From: Hyaloscypha bicolor E
Lineage: Eukaryota > Ascomycota > Leotiomycetes > Helotiales > Hyaloscyphaceae
Length of the DNA: 64,000 nucleotides
Assembly (NCBI RefSeq): GCF_002865645.1
Contig: NW_020194691.1
Span: 1,178,001-1,242,000 of the forward strand
Reading direction: 5' to 3'
Position 1 is the first letter of the stretch; each line of letters starts with the position of its first letter. The notes under the pieces are model-generated. The model saw only the letters and a list, made by a program, of their open reading frames with translations, was not told the origin of the DNA and made no database searches. Positions 35,060-47,600 of this stretch are shown here, one piece after another. The translations under genes and the position numbers were made by a program.

Positions 35060-36390
35060 TACAAAAGGGGGTTAGAGAAACTGAAGAACCACCCCCTTGT
35101 AAGGCGGTGAACCTTTCGACTAATCAAAGTCGAATTTGGTCTATTTTGCTCCACAAATTCCCTTATATAGCGACTGCAAAAATAAGGGGGGTGGTTCTTC
35201 AGTTTCTCTAACCCCCTTTCGTACGGAAGGGGGTTTTCAAAATTCGTGCAACATAGTGGGTCCAAACAGGGGGATTCTGCCATAAAACTATGCCATTTAT
35301 AGCCATTCTTTAATGCTGCTTTAATAAGGGGTTTGAGCCCCTTTTCTATAAATGACCTTCCAGATTCTCTGAGGCATAGAATCAATATACTTATTAAAAT
35401 CCTCCACTGTAATTCCCAAATATCAACTAGTGCCTCCTTTAGCTGCTCAAGACTCCAGCCTCCATGAGGGTTTCTATTCCTTAATCTTTGCTTCAAGACC
35501 CTCCACACGTTCTCAATAGGATTGAGGTCTGGACTGTTCCCTGGCCAAGGTAAAGTGTATATATGGCACTCTACTCTTGCAGCATTGCAAAGCCCCTTAT
35601 TCCTCTTTGTGTCCTTAAGGCCATGCACTCTACTCCCATCCTCTACACAGAAAAATCCTTGTGATTGCCGCTCCCCGTCTGCAAATATGTCCTTTAATGG
35701 CCCTCGCAGAATCTGCTCCTCATACTTCTTTTGTGTGAACCCTTTACCATCCCCTTCCATGCTTACAAAGTAGAGCTGGCTCTTGAAGTTGTAACCAATA
35801 GCTGCCCAACACATTATAGAATCCCTCCCAGAGTTAAATGTGAACTGCATGCAATCAAGCCTCCTCCTTTCACCTCGTGTTCTCAAGACTTTAACACGGC
35901 GCCTCAAATTGGTGCGCGCAATAGTCTCATCTATGTATATGCCCCTGCGCCAATATACCACTGGACGGTCCCAGTTCTTGATTACAAAGGTGTAGCGTGC
36001 CAGCTTTTGAGCTTCAGAGAAGAAGGGCTTCGAATCAAGAGTGTAGTAGTGATATCCCCAGCGATACCAAGCTCTCAGCAATGTCAAGTATTTAGCTTTA
36101 ATACCACAGGCTTCTTGGGCGATAGTCTCGAGGGGTAGAATGCGGCGGTCGTAGTGCCCAGTGATCCATTAGATCATTTGCTTGATATGCTCGTCCGTTA
36201 TAATGCGCGGTCGACCTAATGGCTTCGTAGCAAAGCGTTTTCTAGTAGTGCGTTCAAGTTCATCAGCATAGAAGCGTTTAAGCCATCTCCAAGCAGTGGT
36301 TCTATCGATTTTCAGCTCTACAGCTGCAGCAAGAGCACTTTTACCGCGTTCTATCAAGAAGAAAAATCGGGACTTCTTAAAAGTCTTATA
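35017..36390 (-). pseudogene. Tc1/mariner transposase with one in-frame stop
   Basis: The minus-strand frame is open from 36390. An N-terminal helix-turn-helix (AVELKIDRTTAWRWLKRF, about 36265-36330) and a GRPR hinge precede TAA at 36169-36171 (Gln expected). The frame then continues with no indel through the DDE catalytic domain. The probable catalytic residues, counted from the Met at 36087, are Asp53 (IYIDET), Asp150 (CVEDGSRVH) and Glu192 (NPIENVW), giving a DD41E spacing. The terminator inside the element is missing: the frame reads through the inverted repeat and the neighbouring MITE to 35017. The single nonsense change looks like one C-to-T event, so the copy is only just dead. Confidence 0.88.
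35062..35221. mobile_element. 160-bp MITE with 37-bp terminal inverted repeats
   Basis: The left end CAAAAGGGGGTTAGAGAAAC (35062-35098) and the inverted right end (35184-35221) match over about 37 bp with one substitution and one extra base. TA lies outside both ends (35060-35061 and 35222-35223). No coding content. The ends resemble those of the adjoining Tc1 element (C-N-AAGGGGGTT), and the two share the TA at 35222-35223. Confidence 0.85.
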
Positions 36391-36533
36391 TTAAGGGTAT
36401 TCGCGGCCTATGGTAAAGTGGTTAATAAAAGAATGGTGGTGTTGATAGATAGGAGAGAAGGTGATGGAAGCTAAAAGTGGCGGCAAAATAGGCTCACCGC
36501 CTTTGTTGCACGAATTTTGAAAACCCCCTTCCG
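35224..36533 (-). mobile_element. Tc1/mariner DNA transposon
   Basis: A 1,310-bp element whose ends are perfect 29-30 bp inverted repeats (CGGAAGGGGGTTTTCAAAAT... at 35224 and its complement ending at 36533), with TA target dinucleotides on both sides (35222-35223, 36534-36535). It carries one transposase frame on the minus strand. It shows almost no RIP, so it may be young, single-copy when RIP acted, or in a protected region. Confidence 0.93.
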
Positions 36534-36913
36534 TACCTTAGCACTCCTGTATATCGAATCCGCAAATGAACAGCGGATCCCAGCCCCCCTCCTGAAAACC
36601 ATGATCGCGGCCATGAGCGTTGTCCTCACCAAAATCGAGACTGCGACATTCCCTTGCCGCCCTCCAATGCAACTTTATCGATAAGATACGATACAGTGTG
36701 GAGAATTCAGTGATCACATTTCGCTGGCCTATGGGCCTCAAAAGAAGGCTAAATTTAGGGACGGGTTATTCCGACGCTGGACCCTTTTGACTTCGCCTCA
36801 TCAGCATATCTTACGTAATCAGATCGCAATCCCGCCTAGGCAAATTCACGATAACTTGCATCTCGCATTACAGGTCCTCAATACTCCATTCACGTTCTTT
36901 TTAATCTGCGATA
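36534..36913. other. Upstream region of the FunK1 pseudogene
   Basis: Normal composition. A 67-codon minus-strand frame (36538-36741) has no motif. Most likely the promoter of the plus-strand gene, interrupted upstream by the Tc1 insertion. Confidence 0.45.
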
Positions 36914-39554
36914 ATGGCTACAGCCTCCGAACTCGATAAAATCAGGTATAACCCGATCAAGGAACGGCTAGGTGCCTTCCGCCGTCTCTTTGAATCTATA
37001 CGTTCTGATCTTGGTGCCGCGTCGTCGTCCGGTGCCGTTCAAATTGTCTTTGCAACGGCTACCACCCCAGGTATGGCTCAACTTCTTCTAGCTAGCTTCA
37101 TTATTAATATACATAGTTATCAAAAACCTAGTACTCGACCTCATCCAAGCTCTGCAGATCGAACCAGCTGCTCGTACCCTCCCTTCCCGAATAGCTAACA
37201 GAACTGTCTCTGGCGACCTTGCTATACTATACGGGCGCGTAGATTCGAACCAATTAGATATCGTATTAGCTATCCCTCTAGTAGAACTGATTATCAGGAA
37301 TGAACCTGGTATACCGACTTCGAATAATACGGATATTTGGCATACTATATTTGAGTTAATTATACGAACGAATTCTCCGATACCACCGACTGCCTTTGAG
37401 AAAGCCGTCTTCGATATGCTACTACGATCCAGCTCGGCTTCTCAGAGAAGGATTAAGCAGATATATAACGAAGTTAACCAGCGGATACTCGAGGAACTTA
37501 CCGGGCATATCTACTACGATATCGGAGGCTTCTATAAGTAATACTTCAAAGGGAAGTCTTGGACAAATAAGGCAAGAAATATCTATAAGAAGTCGAGAGC
37601 TCAATATACCAAAGGTTACTAGAGTAGTTGGCCGGAATCTTTACTTTAAGGTTCTTTTTTTAAGTAGTTTATAAAGTTCTAGGATATTATCCTTAGTAAA
37701 CTTAATTACAGGTATTATATATTAGTAAATAAAGTATTAAGGGGCTCGGAGGCTAATTATAAGCTTGATATTTTCCTTATCCCTACTAATACTGCTTTAC
37801 CGGACGGCAAATATAACTAGTCTAATATTCTTATTATTAGAGAATATAAATAGAATCCTAATAAAGATTATTCTATAAAAATACTAGTATAATTAGCAGG
37901 CTATATATAAGAAGTATTTGGAAGTTAACCAGAGCAGTAATTTATACCTGGCTTTATAATATATAAAAGCGTAATATGGCCCTGGATATTTAATAGATCT
38001 AGTATATATAGCTCTAAGAAGTTTAATATATATAAAGAGCCTGAGTAATTTATTAAGGTTATTACTAGGTATATATTAATAATAGATATAGAATTGGGAT
38101 TAAATACGTTTATTAAATATAATAGGAATAGTAAGTATATTATTATATAAAATATAAGAATTTATTTAGAGAACAAGCCAATTGCCTCAATAAAAGCAAT
38201 AGTATACCGGGAAATAATATATTATTAAGGAAGGAGATATGACTTAATAAACTGAGAATATATTATGAAATTTGTTTAGTCGTCTAATAAAAGGTAATAA
38301 GAGAGAGAACTATTAAAGTTAGTAAAGGAAAAAGAAGTTATAGGCATTACTATATAGTTCAATTATAAGCAGATTACTATTAATAGCAATCCGGATACTA
38401 TCTTATATTTATAATAAAATATGAAATTTGAATTATTATAAAGACTATTAAAGAAAGCTTTTTAGGTTAATAGTAATCTAGAATCCAGCTAGATATATTT
38501 AAAAACAAGCCTCAGGAGAAGGTCAGGAAATAGTATAGCTTATTTAATTGGCCTAGAAATCGGTATAGATAATATTATAACTTCTTTCTTTAGGTAGAAA
38601 AGAAAAAGAGATAAAAGACTTAATAAAGGTAATAGACTAAAGAGATCTAAATCTAATAGTAGTTATATTAGTAAGATAAATATATATATTAGAGAAAGCA
38701 AGCTAGATATAATTAGTATTTATAGTATTTAAGAAATAATAGTTAATAGTCTAGTAAACTACTAGAATAAATAGTAATAAAATAATATTAATAATATTTA
38801 AGAAGCCAGAGCCAATAATCTAATAGATTATAAAAGTGAGATATATAGTAACCGAGTATATTACTACTTAGTAACTTTACTAGCTAGATAACCTCTTTAC
38901 GAATATTAATTAGTTAGAAAGCTTTTAGAAGTATTATATAATACTATTCGAAGTTATAGGTTATTATTCGAGAATAGAAAGATTCTTTATTAGAATATTT
39001 CCGAAAATAATAATATTATTACTAAACTTCCTATTAAAAATACCTTAAAAGAAAGACTAATTAATTTGGACTTAATAAAGGAGCTAGATAATATACTAAA
39101 TAGGGCTCGTTACCGGACTAGTACTATATAATTTATAGTAATCGAGGTTCTTAAAAGCAAAAGTTATATATATTAGTATAACTTTAAGTTATTTTTTTAT
39201 ATCTTTATATCTTTATATATTTAATATAGCTATAAAAGTATAGGTAAGCAAAAACCTAAAAAAATAATAAGACTAAAAACAAATATACTATAAGGTTAGT
39301 ATACTAGAGTATATATAGAAATTACTAATATAAAGCAGGGCTATATAGGCAAAAATTAATTTGAGAATATTATTATAGAGTTTATACCGGAGTTTGAGAA
39401 CCTTAAGCTATTAGCTTATAAGCTCCGATTTACTCTCTTTTTAATTAGAGATAGGAATATCTTTATAGATATATTCTATAACTATAGTATAATATATAAT
39501 AGAATAATTAAGGTATTTAATAAGATAATAACTTTTTTAAGAAAAAAGAAATAG
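36914..39554 (+). pseudogene. FunK1-type fungal protein kinase pseudogene, half RIPped
   Basis: Exon 1 36914-37070 (MATASELDKIRYNPIKERLG), intron 37071-37116 (46 bp, GTATGG...CATAG), exon 2 from 37117. Exon 2 is clean to 37538 and includes SASQRRIKQIYNEVNQRILE and ELTGHIYYDIGGFYK. The first stop is 37539-37541. After that the frame shows FunK1 landmarks with TAA/TAG: a YFKGKSWTNKARNIY patch, LDIFLIPTNTALPDGKYNW, LVQLAGY-like, and the kinase catalytic loop near 38985-39030, where HRDISENN reads Y-stop-NISENNN, then LINLDLIKEL for the magnesium-binding loop. The end (LLAYKLRFTLFLIRDRN) matches the family C-terminus. FunK1 kinases are fungal expansions of unknown targets. Confidence 0.9.
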
Positions 39555-39850
39555 GTAAATATATAAATAGAAGTACTAGGAATTAGTATTATTATTTTAG
39601 TTAAGAGAGTTTATTTTTAAAAAGGATATAGAGAAAACTATATAATATAATAATGCCAGGAATATTAATAAATATATAACTTATTATATAATATATTAAT
39701 TATTTCCTATAAAGATAATATGCCTTATATCTGTTTCTAACAATAACCTCTCTATTTTCTTTTATAGTATTCTATTTATATATCTAATTCTCTTATTTGC
39801 CTTACTTTAAATACTGCTTCTCTTAATCATACCGCACTCTTATATTAGAA
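39555..39850. other. AT-rich gap
   Basis: RIPped, no feature recognised. Confidence 0.4.
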
Positions 39851-41250
39851 CTCGCTAGTAGAAGAATAAGGTCCTTATTAGATATTTGTTCTAGTAAAGG
39901 CCTAGGAACAAGTAGGTATAAAGCTTGAGCTATTACCTGTTTACCTATAAAAGGAAGCTTATTTGACTCTATACTATATTATAGTCTAGTATATATATAC
40001 TATAACCAAAGTCCTATCTAGGAATTTCTTAAAGATCTATTCCTAAGACTTGTTCTTTTTCTTATATACTAGTAAGTGCTGCTCGTCTATAGGTTCCTAT
40101 AGGATATTTATTCTTATACTAGAACCCTGCTTTTTTTTACTTGAATATGTATTATTATTACTACTAAGGTCAGAATTACTATTACTTAAACTACTCTTGT
40201 TATTACTACTTGACGGCTCACTTTCTTCTAATAGTAAAGCTCTAGTATTAGCGGCTTTACTATACTAAAGTATAGTTAAAGATATATTATTAAAGATACG
40301 GTTTGCCTTTATAATAGGTAATAAAATCATATTACTAGAGAGTAGGAATAAGGTATACTAGCTAAAGCTAATTAAGAGAAACGAATATTACTTTATTAGC
40401 TTAATAGTAAAGTCGTTAATTTTCCTTATATAGCTAATACTTTTAATAAGTTAGGCAAGCTAGCTAAAAGAGACTTCTCGCCTATTACGACTATCTCGGA
40501 TTACTACTATAAAGAAGTAGTAGTATATAAAGTATAAATAGAATATAACCTCAGTTAGTATTAATAGGATATTACTAGATAATTAATCAAGGTTATAGTA
40601 GTTAGATAATATCTCCGTATTTATAATTTATAGTATTAAAGATACTAGTAAAAGTAATTAACTCTTAGTACTAGATACTATAGTAACTCTTAAACCATAA
40701 TTAAGAAAGAAGTATAATTTCGGAAAGTACTAATAAAGTTTGGTATATGATCTATATTAGGGAATAGACCTCTACTCAAGATAGTACTTACGCTTCTTAT
40801 ATATTAAGTTATTAGATAAGGATAATTATTTCCGCTTTATAGAATATAGTTCCCTATTTATATTAATTAATACGGGATTACTATTAAGCTCGTTATTACT
40901 AAAGCTACTACTATAGCTTTCTAACTTATCCTAACTCGGCTCTAGAAATAGATTATAATTAGCTAGCCTTAAGCTTTTATTCTTCTTATTAGATAAATAA
41001 GTATTACTAACTTTTTTGGATATTAGTATTACTATTATATCTTCTTTTATCTCTTATTATAGCTACCTGCTATTCTTATTATTATTATTATTATTATAGC
41101 CCCAATTCTCTTACTTCTTCTTTTCCTTCTCCTCCTATTACTATCTCTCCTTCTTATTAAAGATATCGGAATTCAATATAGGGCAAACTAGCTTATACTC
41201 GTCTATTATACTTCGATCTATAGGAAGATAGTCAGGGAAGTAATTATAAG
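39850..41250 (-). pseudogene. RIPped minus-strand frame with Ser/Asn-rich segment, family unknown
   Basis: A minus-strand frame with TAA/TAG stops can be followed from about 41200 to 39900. Patches include RSIPQYRSYTKLYQYFPKLY (about 40690-40750) and a Ser/Asn-rich linker (SNNKSSLSNSNSDLSSNNN, about 40150-40215) that also has AAT/ATT triplet runs. No domain recognised. The plus-strand frame at 40050-40268 is its shadow. Confidence 0.4.
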
Positions 41251-42240
41251 AACAAGTAAGAGGGGATATTATAGCCTCAGACTTAATATAGATTATATAT
41301 TAGCCTGCTATACTAATATAGTTATATAATGGCTCGCTCGAGATATAGTAAGAGGAGGAAGTATAAGGGCAAATGAAATTGGATATTAAAGGTTTTGGTT
41401 TAGAGTACTATAAGTACTCTACTATTCCGAGTAAGTTATTAATATCGTATCATATATCGGAATTAGGAGAGGCCGGGATTATTAAGTTAATAGCAGTCTC
41501 TGGGCTATCGAGAAGGCCCTTATCTGCTACTATACTTTTAGTATAAAGACTACTATTATTAACTTCGACTTTAGAGGTACTTAAATCATTATTGCCTAGT
41601 AATATAATTGGATCTTCTATACTATATTAGAAAAACTAGTTATCTGTTTCTATAATAGAGGATAGAAAGTATACTTACTTGGACTATTACTTGGGTTACT
41701 GCCTTGTACTAACTCTTTATTATTAAGAGAGCCGCTTCTCTTATTTATAGTTCTATTCCCAACTTCAAAGGCTATATTATTCAAAGGCTAGTCCTCTGCT
41801 ATAAAGCTTTCCTTCTATAGCATAGTATATAGCAGTTATTTAATAGAGGGAAAGTTATAGTTATTATTATTTTTGTTATTATTAGTAACCATACCATTTT
41901 CTGCTCTCAGATATCCAAGGTTAGTTATTATTACTACTAGCCCAAATATCTCGATCTCAGAACTTACCTCGGATTCCAAGCTCATTACTCCTATAATCGT
42001 TAGCTACTACTAATTCCGGCATATTGAGTTCTATACTACTCGGCTTAATATACTAGAGCTTATTAAAGATACTAATTAGCTTCGAGGCAGGTTTGCGGCG
42101 GCTTATTACGCTCTTGAAATACGGAGTAGTTAGTATATAAGTATATAGTTTAAAGGCAAAAGTAGCTATCTCGAGTACATGGAAATAATTAGAAGTATTC
42201 AAGAAATTCTCTGCTTACTACTAGCTATATAAACTAGACT
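41251..42240. other. AT-rich RIP-degraded stretch
   Basis: May hold the 5' part of the preceding minus-strand frame. Low-complexity ATT triplets occur near 41073-41098 and 41863-41883. No family recognised. Confidence 0.4.
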
Positions 42241-43461
42241 ATAGAAAGATGGCAGATAGGGGGGAAATCAGAGGACTTATATAGGCTTCTCGCACTGCCC
42301 TCGCAGAACCGGAATACACTCTACGGCCTACTATATACTCCTGGCATGCAATTCTCCCCCCTCTTCTAACGTCCCCGTCATCAAAAATACCTTGGCATCA
42401 ATACTGCCCCTTATACACACAGAGATCCACCGCAGCTACAAGGCCCTGAGACCTTCAATCCTGTACTCTCATGCCAGAGGATACCCATTACCCATCCGCG
42501 GCCACTATCTCCACTTTGCTATCCACCACGATCGACCGATCTCAATATCCTTTCTCGATCATTGGCGAGGCCGCGAAAAGCTGAGCAGGGGAGGAAGGAG
42601 TAACGACCGTAGCAAAGAGAGGGGGTACATGACCTCGGATATTGCCATATCTGCCCATCTGCAAGCTTCAGGCAGACTAGCACATTCCAGGGCTTCCCGT
42701 CGTCCGGCGTCTCAGCTGCAATTAGCAGGTCCTCAGCAGATCCTCCAAGTAATGCTCCTGGCAAAGCCTCGTATAATCATACTACCTCGGATCAGCCCAG
42801 GGCCGCATAATCAAGACGAATACGACATGTGCTACGGCAAGAGGGAAACTCACCAGGAAGCTCCCAATGCGTCATCCACCTGCGGTACCTGGGACACAGC
42901 TAGGCAGAAGCCAGGCCGCATCGTCGTAAGACATTTCTATAACTGGCTATTATACTGCAACGAGGGCTAGCCATGTTACGGCCTCTCTGTCTCTGGAGCA
43001 CGCTATAGTAAGGGGCGGTAATAGTGTAATAACGAGGCAAATTACGAGAGGGTCTGGATACTATCGAGCTCGTAACTCGGCCACTGCGAGGCGAACCTAT
43101 AAGGGAATCTGCATCACAGCTGCTTAGTAGTATCAAAGCTATAGGAATATTACGGATTCTGGTTAAAGCTGCCCTATACCTCGCTAGTGCGGTCTTCTCA
43201 GCTGCGGCGTAGCTAATCAGGGGAGCCTGGTAGGAAGAAGTAGAATCTAGGCAGAAGGGCCGAAATACATATGAAAAACGAGCACCGAGTATTATAAGGT
43301 AGAGGTTATTAGGTTATTAAAAAGGAAGGAAGAAGGAAAAGAAGCGAGTAATAGAGTCGCGAGATTTTTATACCCTGCAAAAGCGGCGCCCGGCCCGTAT
43401 ACACGCCTTGCCCGATACGGGCGGTCGCGGTTTCCTAATACGGGCTTGCCGTCTGGTCATT
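42241..43461. other. Normal-composition island with unclear coding content
   Basis: About 1.2 kb escaped RIP. A plus-strand frame of about 190 codons (42392-42970) lacks an early ATG, and minus-strand frames overlap it (42519-42764, 42900-43136). None has a recognisable motif, and the GT-AG combinations I tried gave no sound gene. Near the right edge an inverted repeat of CCCGTAT / ATACGGG lies at about 43397-43441. The copia relic begins sharply after it. Confidence 0.4.
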
Positions 43462-44303
43462 TACTAATTAATAAACTATATTAATTATAATATAGTTTTA
43501 TATCTAATTTATAAAATACCGAATTTCTTTATAATAAAATTATTATTTCTTATTAAGACTCCCGGATATATAAATATATAATCTCAGATCTTTTTATAAA
43601 TCTTGGCTAGCTTATTAATAAACTCTAGTTATTTATTACTATATATAAGAATAAATAATAAACTAATTCCGAAATCTTTTAAATTCTCTTTACTAATTAA
43701 TAATATTACTTTTAGAACTTTCTAAGCTATTATTTCTTCGGAAATTATTAATATAGACTTAGCTATAATTTCAGAGCCTATAATAACTATTTCAAGTCCT
43801 ATAATTATAATAATTATATCCCGAAATTATATTTTATATATAAGAAGCCTAAATACTACTTATAAAAGCATATACTAAAGAAATAAGAAACTAAAAAGGC
43901 TCGATTTAGAAATAGAAATATTTATTAGTTTAAATCCCGAAATACTTGTAATTTTAATAAATACTTTAGTAATACTTATATATAGTATATTACTAAAGCT
44001 AAAGATAAAAAAGATAATAAAAGTAATAAGAATAAACTAGTAAATAATACTTTTAAGGCTTTATTAGTAGAAATAAATAAAAAAGAAAAATATTATTTAG
44101 ATTTCTATTTTATTTTAATTAAAAGCTTTTTAGTTACTTTTATTATTTTTATTTTATTAATAATTATAGCTAATATTCTTATAAATAACTTTATTTCTCT
44201 TTTCCTTATATATTAAATAATAAGCTAAAATTATATATTAGAGCTTATTTAATTCTTAATAGAAAACGCCTAGACTTTTATAATTAATAATATATTAAGA
44301 TAT
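43462..44303 (+). mobile_element. Outer copia element, left part (gag), 5'-truncated
   Basis: The plus strand carries a RIP-degraded copia gag region. It is the inverted match of about 48790-47950 of the inner element and starts abruptly at about 43462 with no 5' LTR. A patch around 43850-43960 (KAYTKEIRN-type) corresponds to the gag C-terminal segment that follows the Cys motif in fungal copia proteins. The sequence stops at 44303, where the inner element begins, and resumes at 50807. The two halves line up with the uninterrupted inner copy. Confidence 0.85.
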
Positions 44304-44619
44304 TATTAGTTTACTAATAATATATGGTATTATTATATATTTATAAAATACTATTTATATAAATTAGTAAAGTTATTATTTAGAAATAAGAATTATAGTA
44401 TTATAATATTAATATGCGATTCCTAAATTTACTAAGCCTAAAGAAATCTAGTTTATTAATTAAGTTACTAATAAGATATAAGATTATATAACTATATCTC
44501 ATATTCTATATTTTATTACTTATATTCTATTACTTATATTCTATTACTTATATCCTATTACTTATATCCCATATCCCGTAACTATATATATAACTCCTAA
44601 AGAAATAGCTATACTAATA
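44304..44619 (-). repeat. 3' LTR of the inner copia element
   Basis: 316 bp with inverted TATTAG...CTAATA ends. It is 14 bp longer than the 5' LTR because it has one more TTCTATTACTTATA unit in the tandem block near 44500-44575. Confidence 0.88.
44500..44575. repeat. 14-bp tandem repeat in copia LTR
   Basis: About four to five TTCTATTACTTATA units. The counterpart near 50700-50755 has one unit fewer, which explains the LTR length difference. Confidence 0.8.
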
Positions 44620-47600
44620 CTAGAAACTCTTTAAAAAACGCGAAAAACAATACCTTTCTCTAATTATATATAAATTCTCTAATCTAGTCTAGTATTAGAT
44701 TTCCCAAATACTTTATATATTTATATTACTTCTGAGGTTTTAGTTATATACTAAAGGCTATAGCCTTTTATATATGACTTTTCTTCTTATAATATCCTCT
44801 TATCTCATATATCTATTTCCCGCCCTATTTATACTTAACCTATTTCTCTATATCTAATTATATAATATTTATATTAATTAGGTACTTGAGGGTATTTATT
44901 AGCTTTAATTTCATTATGAAATTAGCAGGATTCAATTCTCTCTTAATTTATTTAACTTCTATAATCTCTCGTTATTTATATACCTGGCAGAAGCATATTA
45001 TATTAATTATTAGATACTTTTCTCAAGTAGTTCCTAATTTAATAAGGCATTTATATAATAACTTCGAATTTATATAAACTACTAGTAATAGTTCTATTTC
45101 TAGTATTTTATTAATTATAGATTTAACTAAAGCACTTATATTAAAGCTATAAGCCATACTATAAAGTTCCAAAACTAGAATACTTCTAGTAACTCTCTTA
45201 TATTTAGTAAAGAACTAGTAAATAATATTAGTATATCTAGTTCTATTTACTAGAATTAGAATATATCTAATTTAGGAAAAGAGATCTCTATTATTTATAA
45301 ATAAAGTATTTATAAAAATAATTAAATATAAGAACTTTTTTATTAGCTTTATAAATCTTAGTTCTCTAGTAATATTCTTAATTTATTATTAAATATTTTT
45401 ATTAAATATTTTTATATTAGTTTCTAAGAATTTAATAGCTTATATAATAATTAATAAGTTATATAAAGCTTCTAGTTAATAAACTAATATAATATATATT
45501 TTTCTAGTATATTAGGTAATATATTAGTTCTTAATAAAAAGATCCTAATAAATAGTATTTCTATTATTTATAATAGTAGTATTTTTTATAAAAATAATTC
45601 AGAGATTTTTATACTAGTATTTTTATATAAAAATAATTCTAGTAATATTTATATAAATAATATCTTTATTAAACTTGAAATTATAATTAATAGTAAGGTA
45701 TTTATACTTTTTAGCCAAGAACTTAGTCTCTTAAAACTTTAATTACTTTATTTTTATAAAATTATTATTTCTAATAAATAGAATATTATTAGTTTAAAGG
45801 CTAATAATTCTAAAGAATTACTTATTATAGAAAAGGCAAGAATTATAAATTAATTATTTTATAAAAAGCTTATTAATATAATAGGAATAATAAGTCTTAA
45901 ATTAGTAGTTCCTAGCTTCTAGTATATTATATAATAGTTTTATAATTTTTAGAACTAAATTATTATTTAGATTTAGTTCTCTAGTAAGCTTATAAGATAG
46001 ATTAATATAAAAATTATAATTAAGTAAGATTATTAATTAGATATAAGTTTATAAGATATTATATAAATATAGCTTTATAATATTTATTATTATAGTAATA
46101 ATATTAAAAATAATTCTCTAGCTAATATATTAAATAATAAGTAATTATATTAATATTATATATTTCTTACTATTATTATAAGCCTAAATAACTAGTCTTG
46201 ATTTCTTAAACTCTCTCTTTATATTTTTATTCTTAATTTTATTAATAAACCGGGAATTAAAAATATATATTTTCTTTAATACCTGAAATCTAGAAATAAT
46301 CTCAAATATACTTTTTTCTAAAAAACTAATAACTTTAACTTAATAAGAGTTCTTATATAAGTTATTATCTTATAAAAATATTATAAAATCCGGGTTCTTA
46401 TAAGGATATCTTTTATTATATTTTAGTAAAATAGTAGAAATAGTAAGAGGAATTATACCTGTATTACTTTTAGTTTTATTATAAAATTCGGAAATAAATT
46501 CAGGTTTAGGGCTATTAGTAATAACCTTAATATTCCCTATATAAAAAGGCTTTATAGAAATTAAGCAAAAAGTAATATTACTATATAATAAAGCTAGTAT
46601 ATAGTTCTCTCTATTAATAGCTACTAGCTTATATAGCCTATTCTAATTACTAGATTAACTAGTATTTCCTTTATATTATATAAGAATATCCAAATTCAAG
46701 AAAAGTTTATAAATATTAGTAATACTAGAACTATTTTGGGTATTTAAAGTATTCATAATTTAATATCTAGCTTAAAGCTTCTGAATTTCTATTATTACTT
46801 TCTTAAATATTACTAATTATTATAATATAATTAGTAATAAAGTATTATATTTAGTTATTTAAGATAAAGTACTATAAACCAAAAGAATTAGAATAATACT
46901 ATCGGGTCTAGTAAAATTATTAATAGCCTTAAAAGCTATTTAAAATATAATATCCTTATTAATTTTATTAATTTTGGCTATAATAATAAAATAAGTATAT
47001 TAAATTAGACTATAGTAATATTCTATAATTCCGATAGAATTATAAGCTTTTATAGAAATAATTTTAACCTTAATTCCTATAGTATTTATAAGCTAAGTAA
47101 ACTTCTTATTAGTAAACTACTTTCCGGTATTTACTATAATCTAATTAAAAGAGCCTAAATAGATATTAATTCAATACTATTTTAGAATATCCCAAATATA
47201 TAATATACTAATATTTTAAAACTATTAGCCGGCTTAATATCTAGTGCCTTTATTAATAATATAAAGTATAAGCTTACTAAAAATATAGAAAATATTAATA
47301 ATAATAAAGTAATTAAAGCTAATATTATTTCTTAGATTAAACTTAAATTATTCTAGTAATTATTCGAATTTCTAGTATTACTTATAATACTTTATAAGGT
47401 ACTTAAGGGCTTTTATATTAATATTATAGCCTGCTTATTCTAATATATTTCGGAGCTTACTAATAAATAAATAACTAAAATAATAATATAGATATTATAA
47501 TTTAATTTCTATAAGAAAGCAGAAATTATAAATAAAGAATTCGGAAATAAAGCTTTATAAAGTAATATTTCAAAGTAGGAAAAAGTATCCAAAATATTAT

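Noticed and set aside
40050..40268. Leu-rich plus-strand frame resembling a membrane protein
   Set aside because: Shadow of a Ser/Asn-rich minus-strand coding relic.
42392..42970. 192-codon plus-strand frame
   Set aside because: No ATG near its start, no motif, overlapped by open minus-strand frames, and no sound splice model.
44886..45077. 63-codon plus-strand frame
   Set aside because: Lies in the 3' untranslated part of the minus-strand copia element, a chance frame in AT-rich DNA.
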